Origin: JACPDH01 sp041671505
GTDB taxonomy: Bacteria > Acidobacteriota > Thermoanaerobaculia > Gp7-AA8
Assembly (NCBI GenBank): GCA_041671505.1
Contig: JBAZBK010000004.1
Location: 310,001 to 374,000 of the forward strand
DNA: 64,000 bases
Direction of reading: 5' to 3'
In this document: positions 26,189 through 34,825 of the stretch, one piece after another
How the letters are laid out: the number at the start of each line of letters is the position of its first letter
How positions within the stretch are numbered: position 1 is the first letter of the stretch
The notes under the pieces: model-generated
Told to the model about the DNA's origin: nothing
What the model saw: the letters and a program-made list of their open reading frames with translations, nothing else
The model's database searches: none
Made by a program: the position numbers and the translations under genes

Positions 26189-27370
26189 ATGGCGATCCCG
26201 GAACCCCGCGTATCGGTCATCGTCCGCACGCGAAATCGCCCGGCGTTTCTCGCCGAAGCGCTCGGAAGCCTTCGCGACCAGACGTGGCGCGATTTCGAAG
26301 TCGTCGTGGTCAACGACGGCGGTGCTCCACCTTCGATTCCGGCCGATCTCGGCGTCCCCAGCCGCGTCGTCGAAACCGAGGAGCCGCGCGGCCGGGCCAG
26401 GGCGCTCAACACAGGAGCGCGCGCCGCACGAGGCCACTACGTTGCCTACCTCGACGACGACGATCTCTACCTCCCGAACCACCTCGACACGCTCGTCCGT
26501 TTTCTCGACGGTACCGATCAGTACGAGGCAGCGTACAGCGACGTCGAAATCGTCGAACAGCTGCTCGGCGACGACGGCCGCTACACCGAGAAGTCGCGCC
26601 GCGGCGGCTTCGGACGCGATTTCGCTCCCGGCTGGATTCAGTTCTCGAACTTCATCCCGCTGATCTCGCTCGTTCACCGGCGTTCGATCTTCGACGTCGT
26701 CGGCCCGTTCGACGAGAGCTTCGACCTCTTCGAGGACTGGGACTTCATGATCCGCCTCGCGCAGGCGACGCGGCCTCACCGGCTGCGTCACGTGACCTCG
26801 CTTTACCGGATCCGCGACGACGGGACGAACGCGGTGACGGCGACCGCATGGGGCGGGCCGGTCGCGCAGGCGGCGCGCCGCCGGATCTACGAGAAGCACT
26901 GGCAGCTCCATACGCCCGAGACAGAGATGACGACGATCGACGGCTTCGAGCGCGAGCTCGCCGCGGCAGTCTCGTGGCAGCCCCGGGCGATCGGAGCCGA
27001 AGAGCTCGGCGCGCGGCAGGCAGAGGTGATCGCGCGCCTCGGCTCGGACATGCTCGCCCTGCGCGGCGACTCGGCGCGCATGGCGCGGCTCGGCTTCGAG
27101 CGCGAGTCGAAGCTTCACGAGGAGATCGCGCAGCTCAACGCGCAGATCGTTCGTGAGCATCAGCTGCAGGACGAGCTCCGCGGCGAGATCGCCGCCGCCG
27201 ACGAGCGCACCGCGCACGTCACGCGCGACCGCGACGACCTCTCGGCGAAGCTGCGGCAGGCGTATGACGCCGGGACCGCGCTCCAGCAGCAGCTCGACAC
27301 GATCTACGCCTCGTCAGGCTGGCGGATGCTCGATCGCTGGCGGCGGCTCAAAGCATGGCTGGGCCGCTGA
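26189..27370 (+). CDS. Family 2 glycosyltransferase with C-terminal coiled coil
   Basis: A 393-residue cytoplasmic glycosyltransferase. The GT2 domain covers residues 1-240, with VSVIVRTRNRPAFLAEAL at the start and the metal-binding YVAYLDDDDLYLPNHL; FDLFEDWDFMIRLAQ is the acceptor-side ED motif. From about 300 to 380 a charged coiled coil ends in DTIYASSGWRMLDRWRRLKAW, a tail common to glycan-polymer transferases. TATGAT lies eleven bases before the ATG with no ribosome site. It overlaps the next glycosyltransferase by 16 bases. Together they probably build a surface polysaccharide or glycoprotein chain; the sugar is unknown. Confidence 0.9.
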   Translation: MAIPEPRVSVIVRTRNRPAFLAEALGSLRDQTWRDFEVVVVNDGGAPPSIPADLGVPSRVVETEEPRGRARALNTGARAARGHYVAYLDDDDLYLPNHLDTLVRFLDGTDQYEAAYSDVEIVEQLLGDDGRYTEKSRRGGFGRDFAPGWIQFSNFIPLISLVHRRSIFDVVGPFDESFDLFEDWDFMIRLAQATRPHRLRHVTSLYRIRDDGTNAVTATAWGGPVAQAARRRIYEKHWQLHTPETEMTTIDGFERELAAAVSWQPRAIGAEELGARQAEVIARLGSDMLALRGDSARMARLGFERESKLHEEIAQLNAQIVREHQLQDELRGEIAAADERTAHVTRDRDDLSAKLRQAYDAGTALQQQLDTIYASSGWRMLDRWRRLKAWLGR

Positions 27371-29211
27371 CGCTTCGCGAGGCGCGCTGCGACCTCGTGA
27401 TCCCGGTTCACAACGCGCTCAAGTCGACGCGCAACTGCCTCGAGAGCGTGCGCCGCTTTGCACCGCCCTGGGCGCGCGTCGTCGTCATCAACGACCGGAG
27501 CGACGACCGTACCACCGCGTGGCTCGAGGAACAGAGCGACATCCTCGTCCTCCACAATGCCTGGAACCTCGGCTTCGTCGCGTCCGCGAATCGCGGGATG
27601 AGCTTCTCCGAAGTGCCGTACGTCTGCCTGCTCAACAGCGACACCCTCCTCACCGAGGGAGCGCTCGAGCGAATGGTGGCGCGGCTCGACCGCGACGGCT
27701 CGATCGGCCTCTGCTGCCCCCTGTCGAACAACTCGATGAACCTCTCGGTGAACATCCCGCCGGGAGAGGACGTCTTCACCTTTGCGCGACGCGTCGCTGC
27801 GACGAGCCCGGCGATCTATCCCGACGTCACCACCGTCGTCGGCTTCTGCCTTCTCATCCGCCGCTCCGTCATCCAGACCGTCGGCCTCTTCGACGAGATC
27901 TTCGGCCTCGGCTACTGCGAAGAGAGCGACTACCACTACCGCGCGCTCTCGGCGGGGTGGCGTGCCGTCGTCGCAGACGACGCCTTCGTCTACCACAAGC
28001 AGGGCGCGAGCTTCATCGACGGCAACGAACGGATGCACCGGAACCTCGAGATCTTCCGCCGCCGCTGGCAGTGGACGCATGGCCCCGCGCTCGAGGAGTT
28101 CGACCGGCGCGACGCGATGGGCGCGTTCCGCGATCGCGAGAGCCGCGAATGGATTCTTCCGCCCGCCGGCGAGCATGAGCCGTTCGACGTTCTGTTCGTC
28201 CTTCCGATGATGGGCGTGTTCGGCGGCGTTGCCGACGTGCTCGAGGTCGTGAACGCACTGATTCTCGAAGGAGTCCGCGCCGGCGTCGTCGTGCTCGAGA
28301 ACATCTCGCCCGAGATCAATCTCGAGATCTTCTTCCGCCCGATCCGGATCTCGGCGGACGATCTCGCCGCGAAGCTTCCGAAGACGCGCGTCCTCGTCGC
28401 GACCGCCTATCAGACGGCCTCGGTCGTCGCGGAGGCCGCGGCGGCGAACCCGGGGACGCAGACCGCCTACTTCGTGCAGGACTACGAGGGATGGTTCGGG
28501 CAGGACGGCCCCGAGGTCGTCGGGAAGACGTACGAACTGATCCCGCGCATCACGGTCATCTCCACCTGGCTCAAGCGCGAGATCGAAGCGCGGCACGGCA
28601 TCACGTCGACCGTCGTGCCGATGTCGGCCGACCCGGAGGTCTTCTACCCGCGCGGCAATCGCGCGAAACAGGGACCGATCCGGATCGTCGCGATGCTCCG
28701 CCCCGAGGAGCGGCGCGGCAAACACATTCTGCTTCCCGCGCTCGAGAGGCTCTGGCGGCACGCAGACGAGAGCGGTCATGCGGTCGAGTTCCAGTTTTTC
28801 GGCGTCCACGGCCCGGAGCCGGGAGAGGTCGACTTTCCCTACCATCACAACTGGGCGCTCTCGCGCGACGGCGTCGCGAGACTTCTCTCGAGCGCGCACG
28901 TCGTCGTCGATCCCTCGCTCTTCCAGGGCTTCGGTCTCGTCGGCATCGAGGGGATGGCGTCGGGCGCCGCCTGCGTGCTCACGCGCAGCGGCGGCGCGGA
29001 GGAGTACGCGGAGGACGGCGTCAACTCGCTGCTCGTCCCCGCCGGCGACGTGGACGCGCTGACGGAAGCGTTGATCCGCGTCGTCGACGACGACACGCTG
29101 CGCGAGAAGCTCGCCGAACGCGCGATCGAGTCAGCGCGCCGCTTCACCTGGCAGGCCGCGGCGCGCAAGTACATAGCGTTTCTCGACACCCTCCCGAAAG
29201 CCTCGGCCTAA
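27355..29211 (+). CDS. Two-domain glycosyltransferase (GT2 + GT4)
   Basis: A 618-residue protein with two transferase domains. Residues 10-260 are GT2 (CDLVIPVHNALKSTRNCL, CLLNSDTLL as DXD equivalent, GLFDEIFGLGYCEESDY). Residues 280-610 are GT4-like, with VLPMMGVFGGVADVLEVVN as donor-binding start, PIRIVAMLRPEERRGKHIL, and the C-terminal nucleotide-sugar segment PSLFQGFGLVGIEGMASG followed by TRSGGAEEYAEDGVNSLLV. It probably adds two sugars in sequence. Its start lies within the upstream gene, and its stop overlaps the convergent HD gene by four bases. Confidence 0.9.
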   Translation: MAGPLTLREARCDLVIPVHNALKSTRNCLESVRRFAPPWARVVVINDRSDDRTTAWLEEQSDILVLHNAWNLGFVASANRGMSFSEVPYVCLLNSDTLLTEGALERMVARLDRDGSIGLCCPLSNNSMNLSVNIPPGEDVFTFARRVAATSPAIYPDVTTVVGFCLLIRRSVIQTVGLFDEIFGLGYCEESDYHYRALSAGWRAVVADDAFVYHKQGASFIDGNERMHRNLEIFRRRWQWTHGPALEEFDRRDAMGAFRDRESREWILPPAGEHEPFDVLFVLPMMGVFGGVADVLEVVNALILEGVRAGVVVLENISPEINLEIFFRPIRISADDLAAKLPKTRVLVATAYQTASVVAEAAAANPGTQTAYFVQDYEGWFGQDGPEVVGKTYELIPRITVISTWLKREIEARHGITSTVVPMSADPEVFYPRGNRAKQGPIRIVAMLRPEERRGKHILLPALERLWRHADESGHAVEFQFFGVHGPEPGEVDFPYHHNWALSRDGVARLLSSAHVVVDPSLFQGFGLVGIEGMASGAACVLTRSGGAEEYAEDGVNSLLVPAGDVDALTEALIRVVDDDTLREKLAERAIESARRFTWQAAARKYIAFLDTLPKASA

Positions 29212-29792
29212 CTGTTCGCCCCGAACCAACCGTTTCGCTGCGCGTCGTCGAGCCGCGCCTCGAGATAATCCCAGAGCGCCGGGCAGCCGGCGCGAATCTG
29301 TGGCGCGACACGCTTCACGACCCGCTCGTGCGTGATCCCGTTCTCGCGCCAGCTCTGCCCGCGGTTCGCGAGGTTCAGCAGCACCGGCATCGCACGGTCG
29401 GCGGCGTTCGCGAAGCGCGACTCCGCCGTCTCGCTCCGCTCGAACTCGGTCCAGAGCTCCATGAAGTGCGATTGCTTCGGCTCCGGCAGAATCCCGAAGA
29501 TCCGCGTGACCGCCACGAGCTCGGCGCGCTTGCGCTCGTCCCAGCCTCCCTCGGCGTAAACGATGGTGTCGCCCGTGTCGATCTCGCCGATGTCGTGGAC
29601 GAGGAGCATCGCGATCACCCGGGAGATGTCGACCGGCGACTCGGCGTAGCTCTCGAGCGACGCCGCGAGGAGCGCAATCTGCCAGCTGTGCTCGGCCGAG
29701 TTCTCATAGCGGTCGAGGCCGAGCGGGCGCGTCTTGCGCGTCACGCCCTTCAACTTGTCCAGTTCGAGAATGAAATCGACGATCTGCTGCAT
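29208..29792 (-). CDS. HD-domain phosphohydrolase, YfbR/HDDC2-like
   Basis: A 194-residue HD hydrolase. Metal ligands are seen in SAEHSWQIALLAASLE, LLVHDIGEIDTGD (the HD pair) and ANAADRAMPVLLN. The HDDC2/YfbR group are 5'-deoxynucleotidases that cleave dNMPs to deoxynucleosides; this is the best guess for function. GGGGAG lies six bases before the ATG. It is convergent with the glycosyltransferase operon and otherwise alone. Confidence 0.87.
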   Translation of the reverse strand: MQQIVDFILELDKLKGVTRKTRPLGLDRYENSAEHSWQIALLAASLESYAESPVDISRVIAMLLVHDIGEIDTGDTIVYAEGGWDERKRAELVAVTRIFGILPEPKQSHFMELWTEFERSETAESRFANAADRAMPVLLNLANRGQSWRENGITHERVVKRVAPQIRAGCPALWDYLEARLDDAQRNGWFGANS

Positions 29793-29930
29793 GGTGACTC
29801 CCCGTTGTCAGTCCCGCGAGTCTGCCGAGGTTACCATGACGTCGCGAGCCTAACTTCAGGATGACGCCATTCGACCGTCGTCATTCCGAGCGAAGCGAGG
29901 AATCTGCCCGGGTTGCGACACTCGAAGGAG

Positions 29931-30097
29931 TTGTCGTCCCGACGACTGACGCAGCGAAGCGGAGGAGGGAGGAGGGACCTCACAGGCTGGTACTCATGTG
30001 CCACGAGCCGGCGAGTCCGCGACGAACCACAACTGTAGGAGCCTGCGAGATCCCTCCTCCCTCTCCCGCTCCGCGGAATCGGTCGTCGGGATGACAA
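29931..30097. repeat. Long intergenic palindrome, family F copy 2
   Basis: Same design as copy 1: TTGTCGTCCCGACGACTGAC on the left, GTCGTCGGGATGACAA on the right, loop with GTGCCACGAGCCGGCGAG. A shorter related piece (GTCATTCCGAGCGAAGCGAG) lies just before it at 29878-29912. It fills most of the 400-base gene-free stretch 29793-30192; nothing else was found there. Confidence 0.88.
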
Positions 30098-30192
30098 TCC
30101 AAACGCTTCTCGCCAGCGGTGCGAATCTCGGAATCACACCTTCGTCACCGTTGGTACGTTTCGTCTCCAGCACAGGGTGCTAACCTCGGCTC

Positions 30193-31038
30193 ATGAATCG
30201 CAGTCTCACGCTCACCTTCCTCGCCTTCGCATTCTCGGTTTCTCTCTTCGCACAACAGGACGCGCAACAGCCGCGCCCGCAAACGAAGAGCTCGCAAGGC
30301 CTGCTGAAGGTGAACAGGCTCTACTACGACCTGTCGGCGTCCACGGGAGGCGACTTCTACTTCTGGGCGGCCGGCGAGTTCGCCGCCGTCGCGCCGATCG
30401 ACATCCCGACCGGAGGCGAGGAGGTCGTGCTCGCCTACGGGACGCTCTCCGGTGCGAAGACGGTGTTCGAGATTCCGGTGGAGAGCGGCGCGCGAGGGCT
30501 GACGATCTTCTGCGGCATTCAACGGAAGGATCTCGCCGTCATCGTCAGGCCCGACGGCAGCCCCGCGCGGCACGGCGATCCAGGCGTGAAGATCCAGTCG
30601 TTCCAACACATGACGATTGCGACCGTCGAATCGCCCGCGCCCGGCTCGTGGAAGCTGGAGCTCGTCGGCGCAGGGCTCTATTCGATCTCCGCGAAGCTCA
30701 AGGCGGGAACGGACGCCCCGTCGCTCGACTCCTTCGAGTTCGTCGAGCGAAGGGGCCGGCCCGGACACGAAGGGCTCTTCCCGATCGAGCGGACGCCGAA
30801 GCGGGGCGAGACGCTGATGGCGAGAGGCGAGACGTCGGGCACGATCTCGAAGGTCTCGTTCTCGTTCGTCACGGGCGACGGGAAGCCGATCGCCCGCTGC
30901 CCGCTCACGCTGCAGGAAGGCGAATGGCTCGGCAGCTGCAGCGTGCCGGCGCAGCCGTTCCGCGTCACCGTCGCCGGTGTCGACGGCGCGGGCAAACCCT
31001 TCCGTCGAATCGACTCGGGCCTCGTCACGCCGGAGTAG
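30193..31038 (+). CDS. Exported protein, no recognised family
   Basis: A 281-residue secreted protein with a clear signal peptide (RSLTLTFLAFAFSVSLFAQQ, cleavage after FA). The mature chain begins with a Gln/Pro-rich segment then appears beta-rich, with LYYDLSASTGGDFYFWAAGEF and a middle region SPAPGSWKLELVGAGLYSIS like the pre-peptidase or immunoglobulin-like modules of secreted proteins. Only two or three cysteines are present. TAACCT lies six bases before the ATG. No function can be assigned; the neighbour downstream is another exported protein. Confidence 0.75.
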   Translation: MNRSLTLTFLAFAFSVSLFAQQDAQQPRPQTKSSQGLLKVNRLYYDLSASTGGDFYFWAAGEFAAVAPIDIPTGGEEVVLAYGTLSGAKTVFEIPVESGARGLTIFCGIQRKDLAVIVRPDGSPARHGDPGVKIQSFQHMTIATVESPAPGSWKLELVGAGLYSISAKLKAGTDAPSLDSFEFVERRGRPGHEGLFPIERTPKRGETLMARGETSGTISKVSFSFVTGDGKPIARCPLTLQEGEWLGSCSVPAQPFRVTVAGVDGAGKPFRRIDSGLVTPE

Positions 31039-31213
31039 CGCGCGGCCGGCCTTCGCCTCGTCCGGAGAGATATTCGCGCCGGGGGCCGCGCGCAGGCGTA
31101 CGATTGACCCGCAACCAAGACCCGCAACCACTCTTGCTCCGGCTGCGCCGTGCGTGAGATCGCCGCCGCGGCAGGCAGAGTCTCGATGAACCCGAGTCCC
31201 CTGCGGAGGCATT

Positions 31214-32818
31214 ATGAGATTTCGGTCGTCTACCCTTCTGTGTGCGCTCCTTCTTCTCCTCACGGCACAATTCACCGGCGCGGCGCCGTTCGTCGCCGAG
31301 AAATCAATGGAGGCGCCCGGCGTTCCCTTCGATCGCGCGGAGCATTTCGCGCGGATGACTGCGTTGCAGGCGAGCCTCGACCGCGCTGCGGTCGCGATTG
31401 CATGGTCGACGCCGCTCGAGATCCGGGTGTCGCCCGAGCGTCTTCGCGGCGTCAGGCATCAGGCGACCGAAGCTCAGAAGATGCGTGTCGGCGTCGTGAC
31501 CGAGCTCGCGATTCCAATGACGTTCACGCGGAGCGCGATCTCGCCGCGGCAGCCGATCCTTCACGACACGCTCGGTGCCGTCCGCGGCGCCTACGGCGGA
31601 GGCTTCGAGTGGACCGGCGTCATCCGTTCCCCCGAGGCCGCGGCCGTTCGTATCGGCTTTTCCGATTTCGAACTCCCCGAAGGGTCGGAGCTCTTCGTCT
31701 TCACCTCCGACGGGATGGCGTTCGGACCGTACAGTGGGCGTGGGCCTAACGGCACGGGCGAGTTCTGGACGAACAGCGTCGCGGGCGAGGAGATCGTCCT
31801 CGAGCTTCGCGCCGGCGCCGGGGGAGCTCCGCGTTTCACGATCAGCGGCATCGGCCACCTGACCGACGACTTCGCGATCGCGCGATCGCTTGCTCCCCTT
31901 CCGGAAGCGACGGCCGGCTCGCCGAACTGCTCGTTCAACGCGAGCTGCGTGGTTGGCGCGAGCTGCCCCGGCACGAATGCCGCGGCGATCAGCACCGCGG
32001 TCAACGCCGTCGCGCACATCCTATTCGCCTCCGGCGGCTGGTTGTACATCTGCTCCGGCGGCCTCGTCGCCGACAGCGACACCAGCACGAACATCCCGTA
32101 CTTCATGACCGCGAACCACTGCATCAGCCGCGACAGCGAGGCGAGCAGCCTCGAGACATTCTTCTTCTACACCGCTGCGTGCGGCCAGTGCCCCGATCCT
32201 GGAGCGCATTCGACGGTCGGCTCGTCGATCGTGTCGACGAACAGCAGGACGAGCGACTACACGCTCCTGCGCCTCAGCGGAAGCGCCCCGGCCGGCGCCA
32301 GCTTCCTCGGCTGGAGCTCCCAGGACATCACCTCGACCACGAACGCGCTCTATCGCATCAGCCATCCGCAGGGAGCGCCGCAGTCGTACTCCGAGCAGGT
32401 CGTCGACCCGACGAAAGGCGTGTGCCGCTCGTGGCCGCGCGGCAAGTGGATCTACAGCAAAGACGTTTTCGGCGCGACCGAAGGCGGCAGCAGCGGATCG
32501 CCGGTCGTGAATGCCGCAGGACAGCTCGTCGGGCAGCTCTCCGGTGCCTGCGGCACGAACGTGAACGACGTCTGTGATTCCGCGAAGAATGCCACCGTCG
32601 ACGGCGCCTTCGCCGCCTACTACTCGCTCGTCGCACCGTATCTCGGCGCCGGCGGCGGCGGTGGCGGCTGTACCGACAACGACGGCGATGGCTACTGCAC
32701 GTCAGAAGGCGACTGCAACGACAACAATGCGGCGATCTACCCGGGAGCCAACGACACGAAGGGCAAGCCGGGCCATGACGGCGTCGACAACGACTGCGAC
32801 GGGATCATCGACGGCTAA
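31214..32818 (+). CDS. Secreted trypsin-like serine protease with Ca-binding tail
   Basis: A 534-residue exported serine protease resembling lysyl endopeptidase-type enzymes. Signal peptide 1-23; propeptide-like region to about 235; catalytic domain with TANHC (histidine), RTSDYTLLRL (aspartate) and GGSSGSP (serine), and many cysteines for disulfides. The C-terminal 50 residues after a glycine linker read DNDGDGYC, GDCNDNNAAIYPGA, DNDCDGIIDG, the acidic putative metal-binding motif of MopE-type proteins. GCGGAGG precedes the ATG and a strong terminator follows. Likely an extracellular or surface protease stabilised by calcium. Confidence 0.88.
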   Translation: MRFRSSTLLCALLLLLTAQFTGAAPFVAEKSMEAPGVPFDRAEHFARMTALQASLDRAAVAIAWSTPLEIRVSPERLRGVRHQATEAQKMRVGVVTELAIPMTFTRSAISPRQPILHDTLGAVRGAYGGGFEWTGVIRSPEAAAVRIGFSDFELPEGSELFVFTSDGMAFGPYSGRGPNGTGEFWTNSVAGEEIVLELRAGAGGAPRFTISGIGHLTDDFAIARSLAPLPEATAGSPNCSFNASCVVGASCPGTNAAAISTAVNAVAHILFASGGWLYICSGGLVADSDTSTNIPYFMTANHCISRDSEASSLETFFFYTAACGQCPDPGAHSTVGSSIVSTNSRTSDYTLLRLSGSAPAGASFLGWSSQDITSTTNALYRISHPQGAPQSYSEQVVDPTKGVCRSWPRGKWIYSKDVFGATEGGSSGSPVVNAAGQLVGQLSGACGTNVNDVCDSAKNATVDGAFAAYYSLVAPYLGAGGGGGGCTDNDGDGYCTSEGDCNDNNAAIYPGANDTKGKPGHDGVDNDCDGIIDG

Positions 32819-32844
32819 CGTACATCACGCTGCACGAAGCAACG

Positions 32845-32873
32845 AAGGCGGGACCGCACGGTCCCGCCTTTTT
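32845..32873 (+). terminator. Intrinsic terminator after the protease gene
   Basis: AAGGCGGGACCG pairs with CGGTCCCGCCTT across a very short loop, followed by TTT. It lies about 27 bases after the stop codon. Confidence 0.88.
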
Positions 32874-32996
32874 CTCGCCGGAACGCCTCGGGGGACGGTG
32901 TGACACGGAACACGCCGGAAGGGTGCGCCCCGCCCTTACCCTGCGTCAGCGGAACTTGCCGCTGACGTCACCCCGGAAAGGCGCGCCACTCCCACC

Positions 32997-33884
32997 ATGC
33001 GAAAGTTCGTTCAAGACCGTCCCCTCCTCGTCCGCTGGATTCTCTGGCTTGCGGCGATCGCCTTCACCGTCGGCACGTTCATGTACCAGGACAAGACCGG
33101 CCCCACCTACCCGCTCGAAGGCGAATTCGAGACGGCGAGGGGCCCGGTGCACTTCATCTTCGTGCGCAGCGAGATCCTCGAGACCGCGCTGCCGATCCTG
33201 CTCATCGATCCCGTTCCCGCGGGTGTCACGGGCCAGGTCGAGTATCGACGCCTCAAATCACACGACGACTGGACGATCGCCCCGCTCCGTCACGGCGAGT
33301 TCAAGTTCTCGCGGCGCGGGCGCGACTTCACGATGAGCGGCCTTGGCGTCGCCCTCCCGGGGCTGCCGGAGCGCGCGGGCAAGTACGAGATCCTGCTGAA
33401 GATCGACGACGGCAGCGGGAAACTCGTGTCGATCACGGGCGATCACCCCGTCTACGCGCGCTTCAAGGGAGCGGTACCGACGGTGGTTCTGATCACGCAC
33501 GTACTCGTCATCTTCGTTTCGATGATGTTCGCGATCCGTACCGTGCTCGAGGCGGCGGTCGACGGCAACTTCAAATGGATGCTCTGGGCGACGATCGTCT
33601 CGTTCCTCTTCGGCGCCTTCGCGCTCGGGCCGCTCGTGCAGAAGTACGCCTTCGGCGTCTGGTGGTCGGGCGTCCCCTTCGGCTACGACTGGACCGACAA
33701 CAAAGTCCTCGTCTCGATCGTCGCGTGGGGCGGCGCGGCCTGGGCGAATCGCGGCAGCCGTCGCAGTCGCGCGTCGATCTACGCCGCGGGCTTCGTGACG
33801 CTTCTCGTCTACTTCATCCCGCACAGCATCTTCGGCTCGGAATTCGACTACCGGACCGGCAAAGGCCACGGGACGATCGGTTAG
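32997..33884 (+). CDS. Membrane protein with extracytoplasmic domain, unknown family
   Basis: A 295-residue protein: helix at about 11-29 (LVRWILWLAAIAFTVGTFMY), a beta-rich extracytoplasmic domain to about residue 160 (GEFETARGPVHFIFVRSEI and similar), then four hydrophobic segments (TVVLITHVLVIFVSMMFAI, WMLWATIVSFLFGAFALG and two near the end). It ends in a polar tail. No family was recognised. The absence of a ribosome site leaves the ATG chosen by the first helix. Convergent with the small membrane protein that follows. Confidence 0.75.
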   Translation: MRKFVQDRPLLVRWILWLAAIAFTVGTFMYQDKTGPTYPLEGEFETARGPVHFIFVRSEILETALPILLIDPVPAGVTGQVEYRRLKSHDDWTIAPLRHGEFKFSRRGRDFTMSGLGVALPGLPERAGKYEILLKIDDGSGKLVSITGDHPVYARFKGAVPTVVLITHVLVIFVSMMFAIRTVLEAAVDGNFKWMLWATIVSFLFGAFALGPLVQKYAFGVWWSGVPFGYDWTDNKVLVSIVAWGGAAWANRGSRRSRASIYAAGFVTLLVYFIPHSIFGSEFDYRTGKGHGTIG

Positions 33885-33889
33885 GTCGC

Positions 33890-34390
33890 CTAACGCTTGC
33901 GCGTCGCCGACCACCGCGCGATGAGCGCGACGGGAAGGCCGACCAGGAGCAGGTGACCTCCGAAATTTGCGGCGAACCATGCCGGCCGGAACGGCGCGGG
34001 CGTGGCGTTCGAGAGCGGAATCACGATCCGGTTCATCACCAGGTAGACGATCGCGCCGTACGTCATCCCGCAGAGCACCGCTCTTCTGTAAAGCAGCGGA
34101 GTTGCGAGACATCCGAGGTAGTACGTCGTCGCGACACCGAACGCGATGACGCAGTGGAGCAGCGCCCCGATCCACGCCGTCGTCATCCCTCCCGAGAACG
34201 ACGCTCGCCCGTAGAGCCCGGCGGCGATGCTCTGGAAGATCACGTGCGGCTCCGTGCCGCGATAGAAGTACCAGAAGAGAACCGCGTTCGCGGCGTCGAG
34301 CAGGGCGACGGCGATGCCGCCTGCCACGATCGATTCGATGGCTCTCGGCCCGCTTGTCGACTCGTTCGGAGATCCCAACGTATCCTCCAT
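33890..34390 (-). CDS. Four-helix membrane protein, unknown family
   Basis: A 166-residue integral-membrane protein with about four helices: SIVAGGIAVALLDAANAVLF, AWIGALLHCVIAFGVATTYY, LCGMTYGAIVYLVMNRIVI and FGGHLLLVGLPVALIA. It resembles the DUF1440/YagU-like small membrane proteins common in Acidobacteria and Proteobacteria, but the match is by pattern only. ATG 34390 is preferred over GTG 34396. It stands alone between convergent and tandem neighbours. Confidence 0.7.
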   Translation of the reverse strand: MEDTLGSPNESTSGPRAIESIVAGGIAVALLDAANAVLFWYFYRGTEPHVIFQSIAAGLYGRASFSGGMTTAWIGALLHCVIAFGVATTYYLGCLATPLLYRRAVLCGMTYGAIVYLVMNRIVIPLSNATPAPFRPAWFAANFGGHLLLVGLPVALIARWSATRKR

Positions 34391-34563
34391 CGACACGGCC
34401 GTCGCCGCTGCACGCGGGCGCTGCGTCGCTTTCGAGATTCGGTATCCCTGAACTCTACGTGAGACGCGGCGGCGATTCGTGACGCCGCGGTGAACTCTCG
34501 GCGGCCGCCGTACAGATGGAAACCCACGCGGGCGGGCGTCGCGGCATCGCCCTCCGCCACGAG

Positions 34564-34803
34564 TCAGCAGGCGCGGTCGGGCTTGTGCACGCGCTCGGTC
34601 GAGGCAGGATACTTCGCGAGCAGAGCCGCGGCGCGCGTCGGCCGCCGCGCGAACGAGCCGCCGCAGTTAGGGCATCGCCCATGAAGCTTCGACTCGACGC
34701 ACGTCGTGCAGAACGTGCACTCGAACGAACAGATCCACGCCTCCGTCGACTCGGGCGGAAGGTCGACGTCACAACACTCGCATCCTGGACGCATCTGAAG
34801 CAT
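34564..34803 (-). CDS. DUF1272 cysteine-rich protein
   Basis: A 79-residue protein with eight cysteines in CECCDVDLP, CSFECTFCTTCVE and CPNCGG, the layout of DUF1272, a small zinc-finger family. Its first residues MLQMRPGCECC agree with the family start, so ATG 34803 is chosen over the upstream in-frame codon. It follows the M48 protease gene by 22 bases on the same strand and is probably co-transcribed. Function unknown; expected to bind two zinc ions. Confidence 0.88.
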   Translation of the reverse strand: MLQMRPGCECCDVDLPPESTEAWICSFECTFCTTCVESKLHGRCPNCGGSFARRPTRAAALLAKYPASTERVHKPDRAC

Positions 34804-34825
34804 GTCGTCTCTCCTGACCGGGCCC

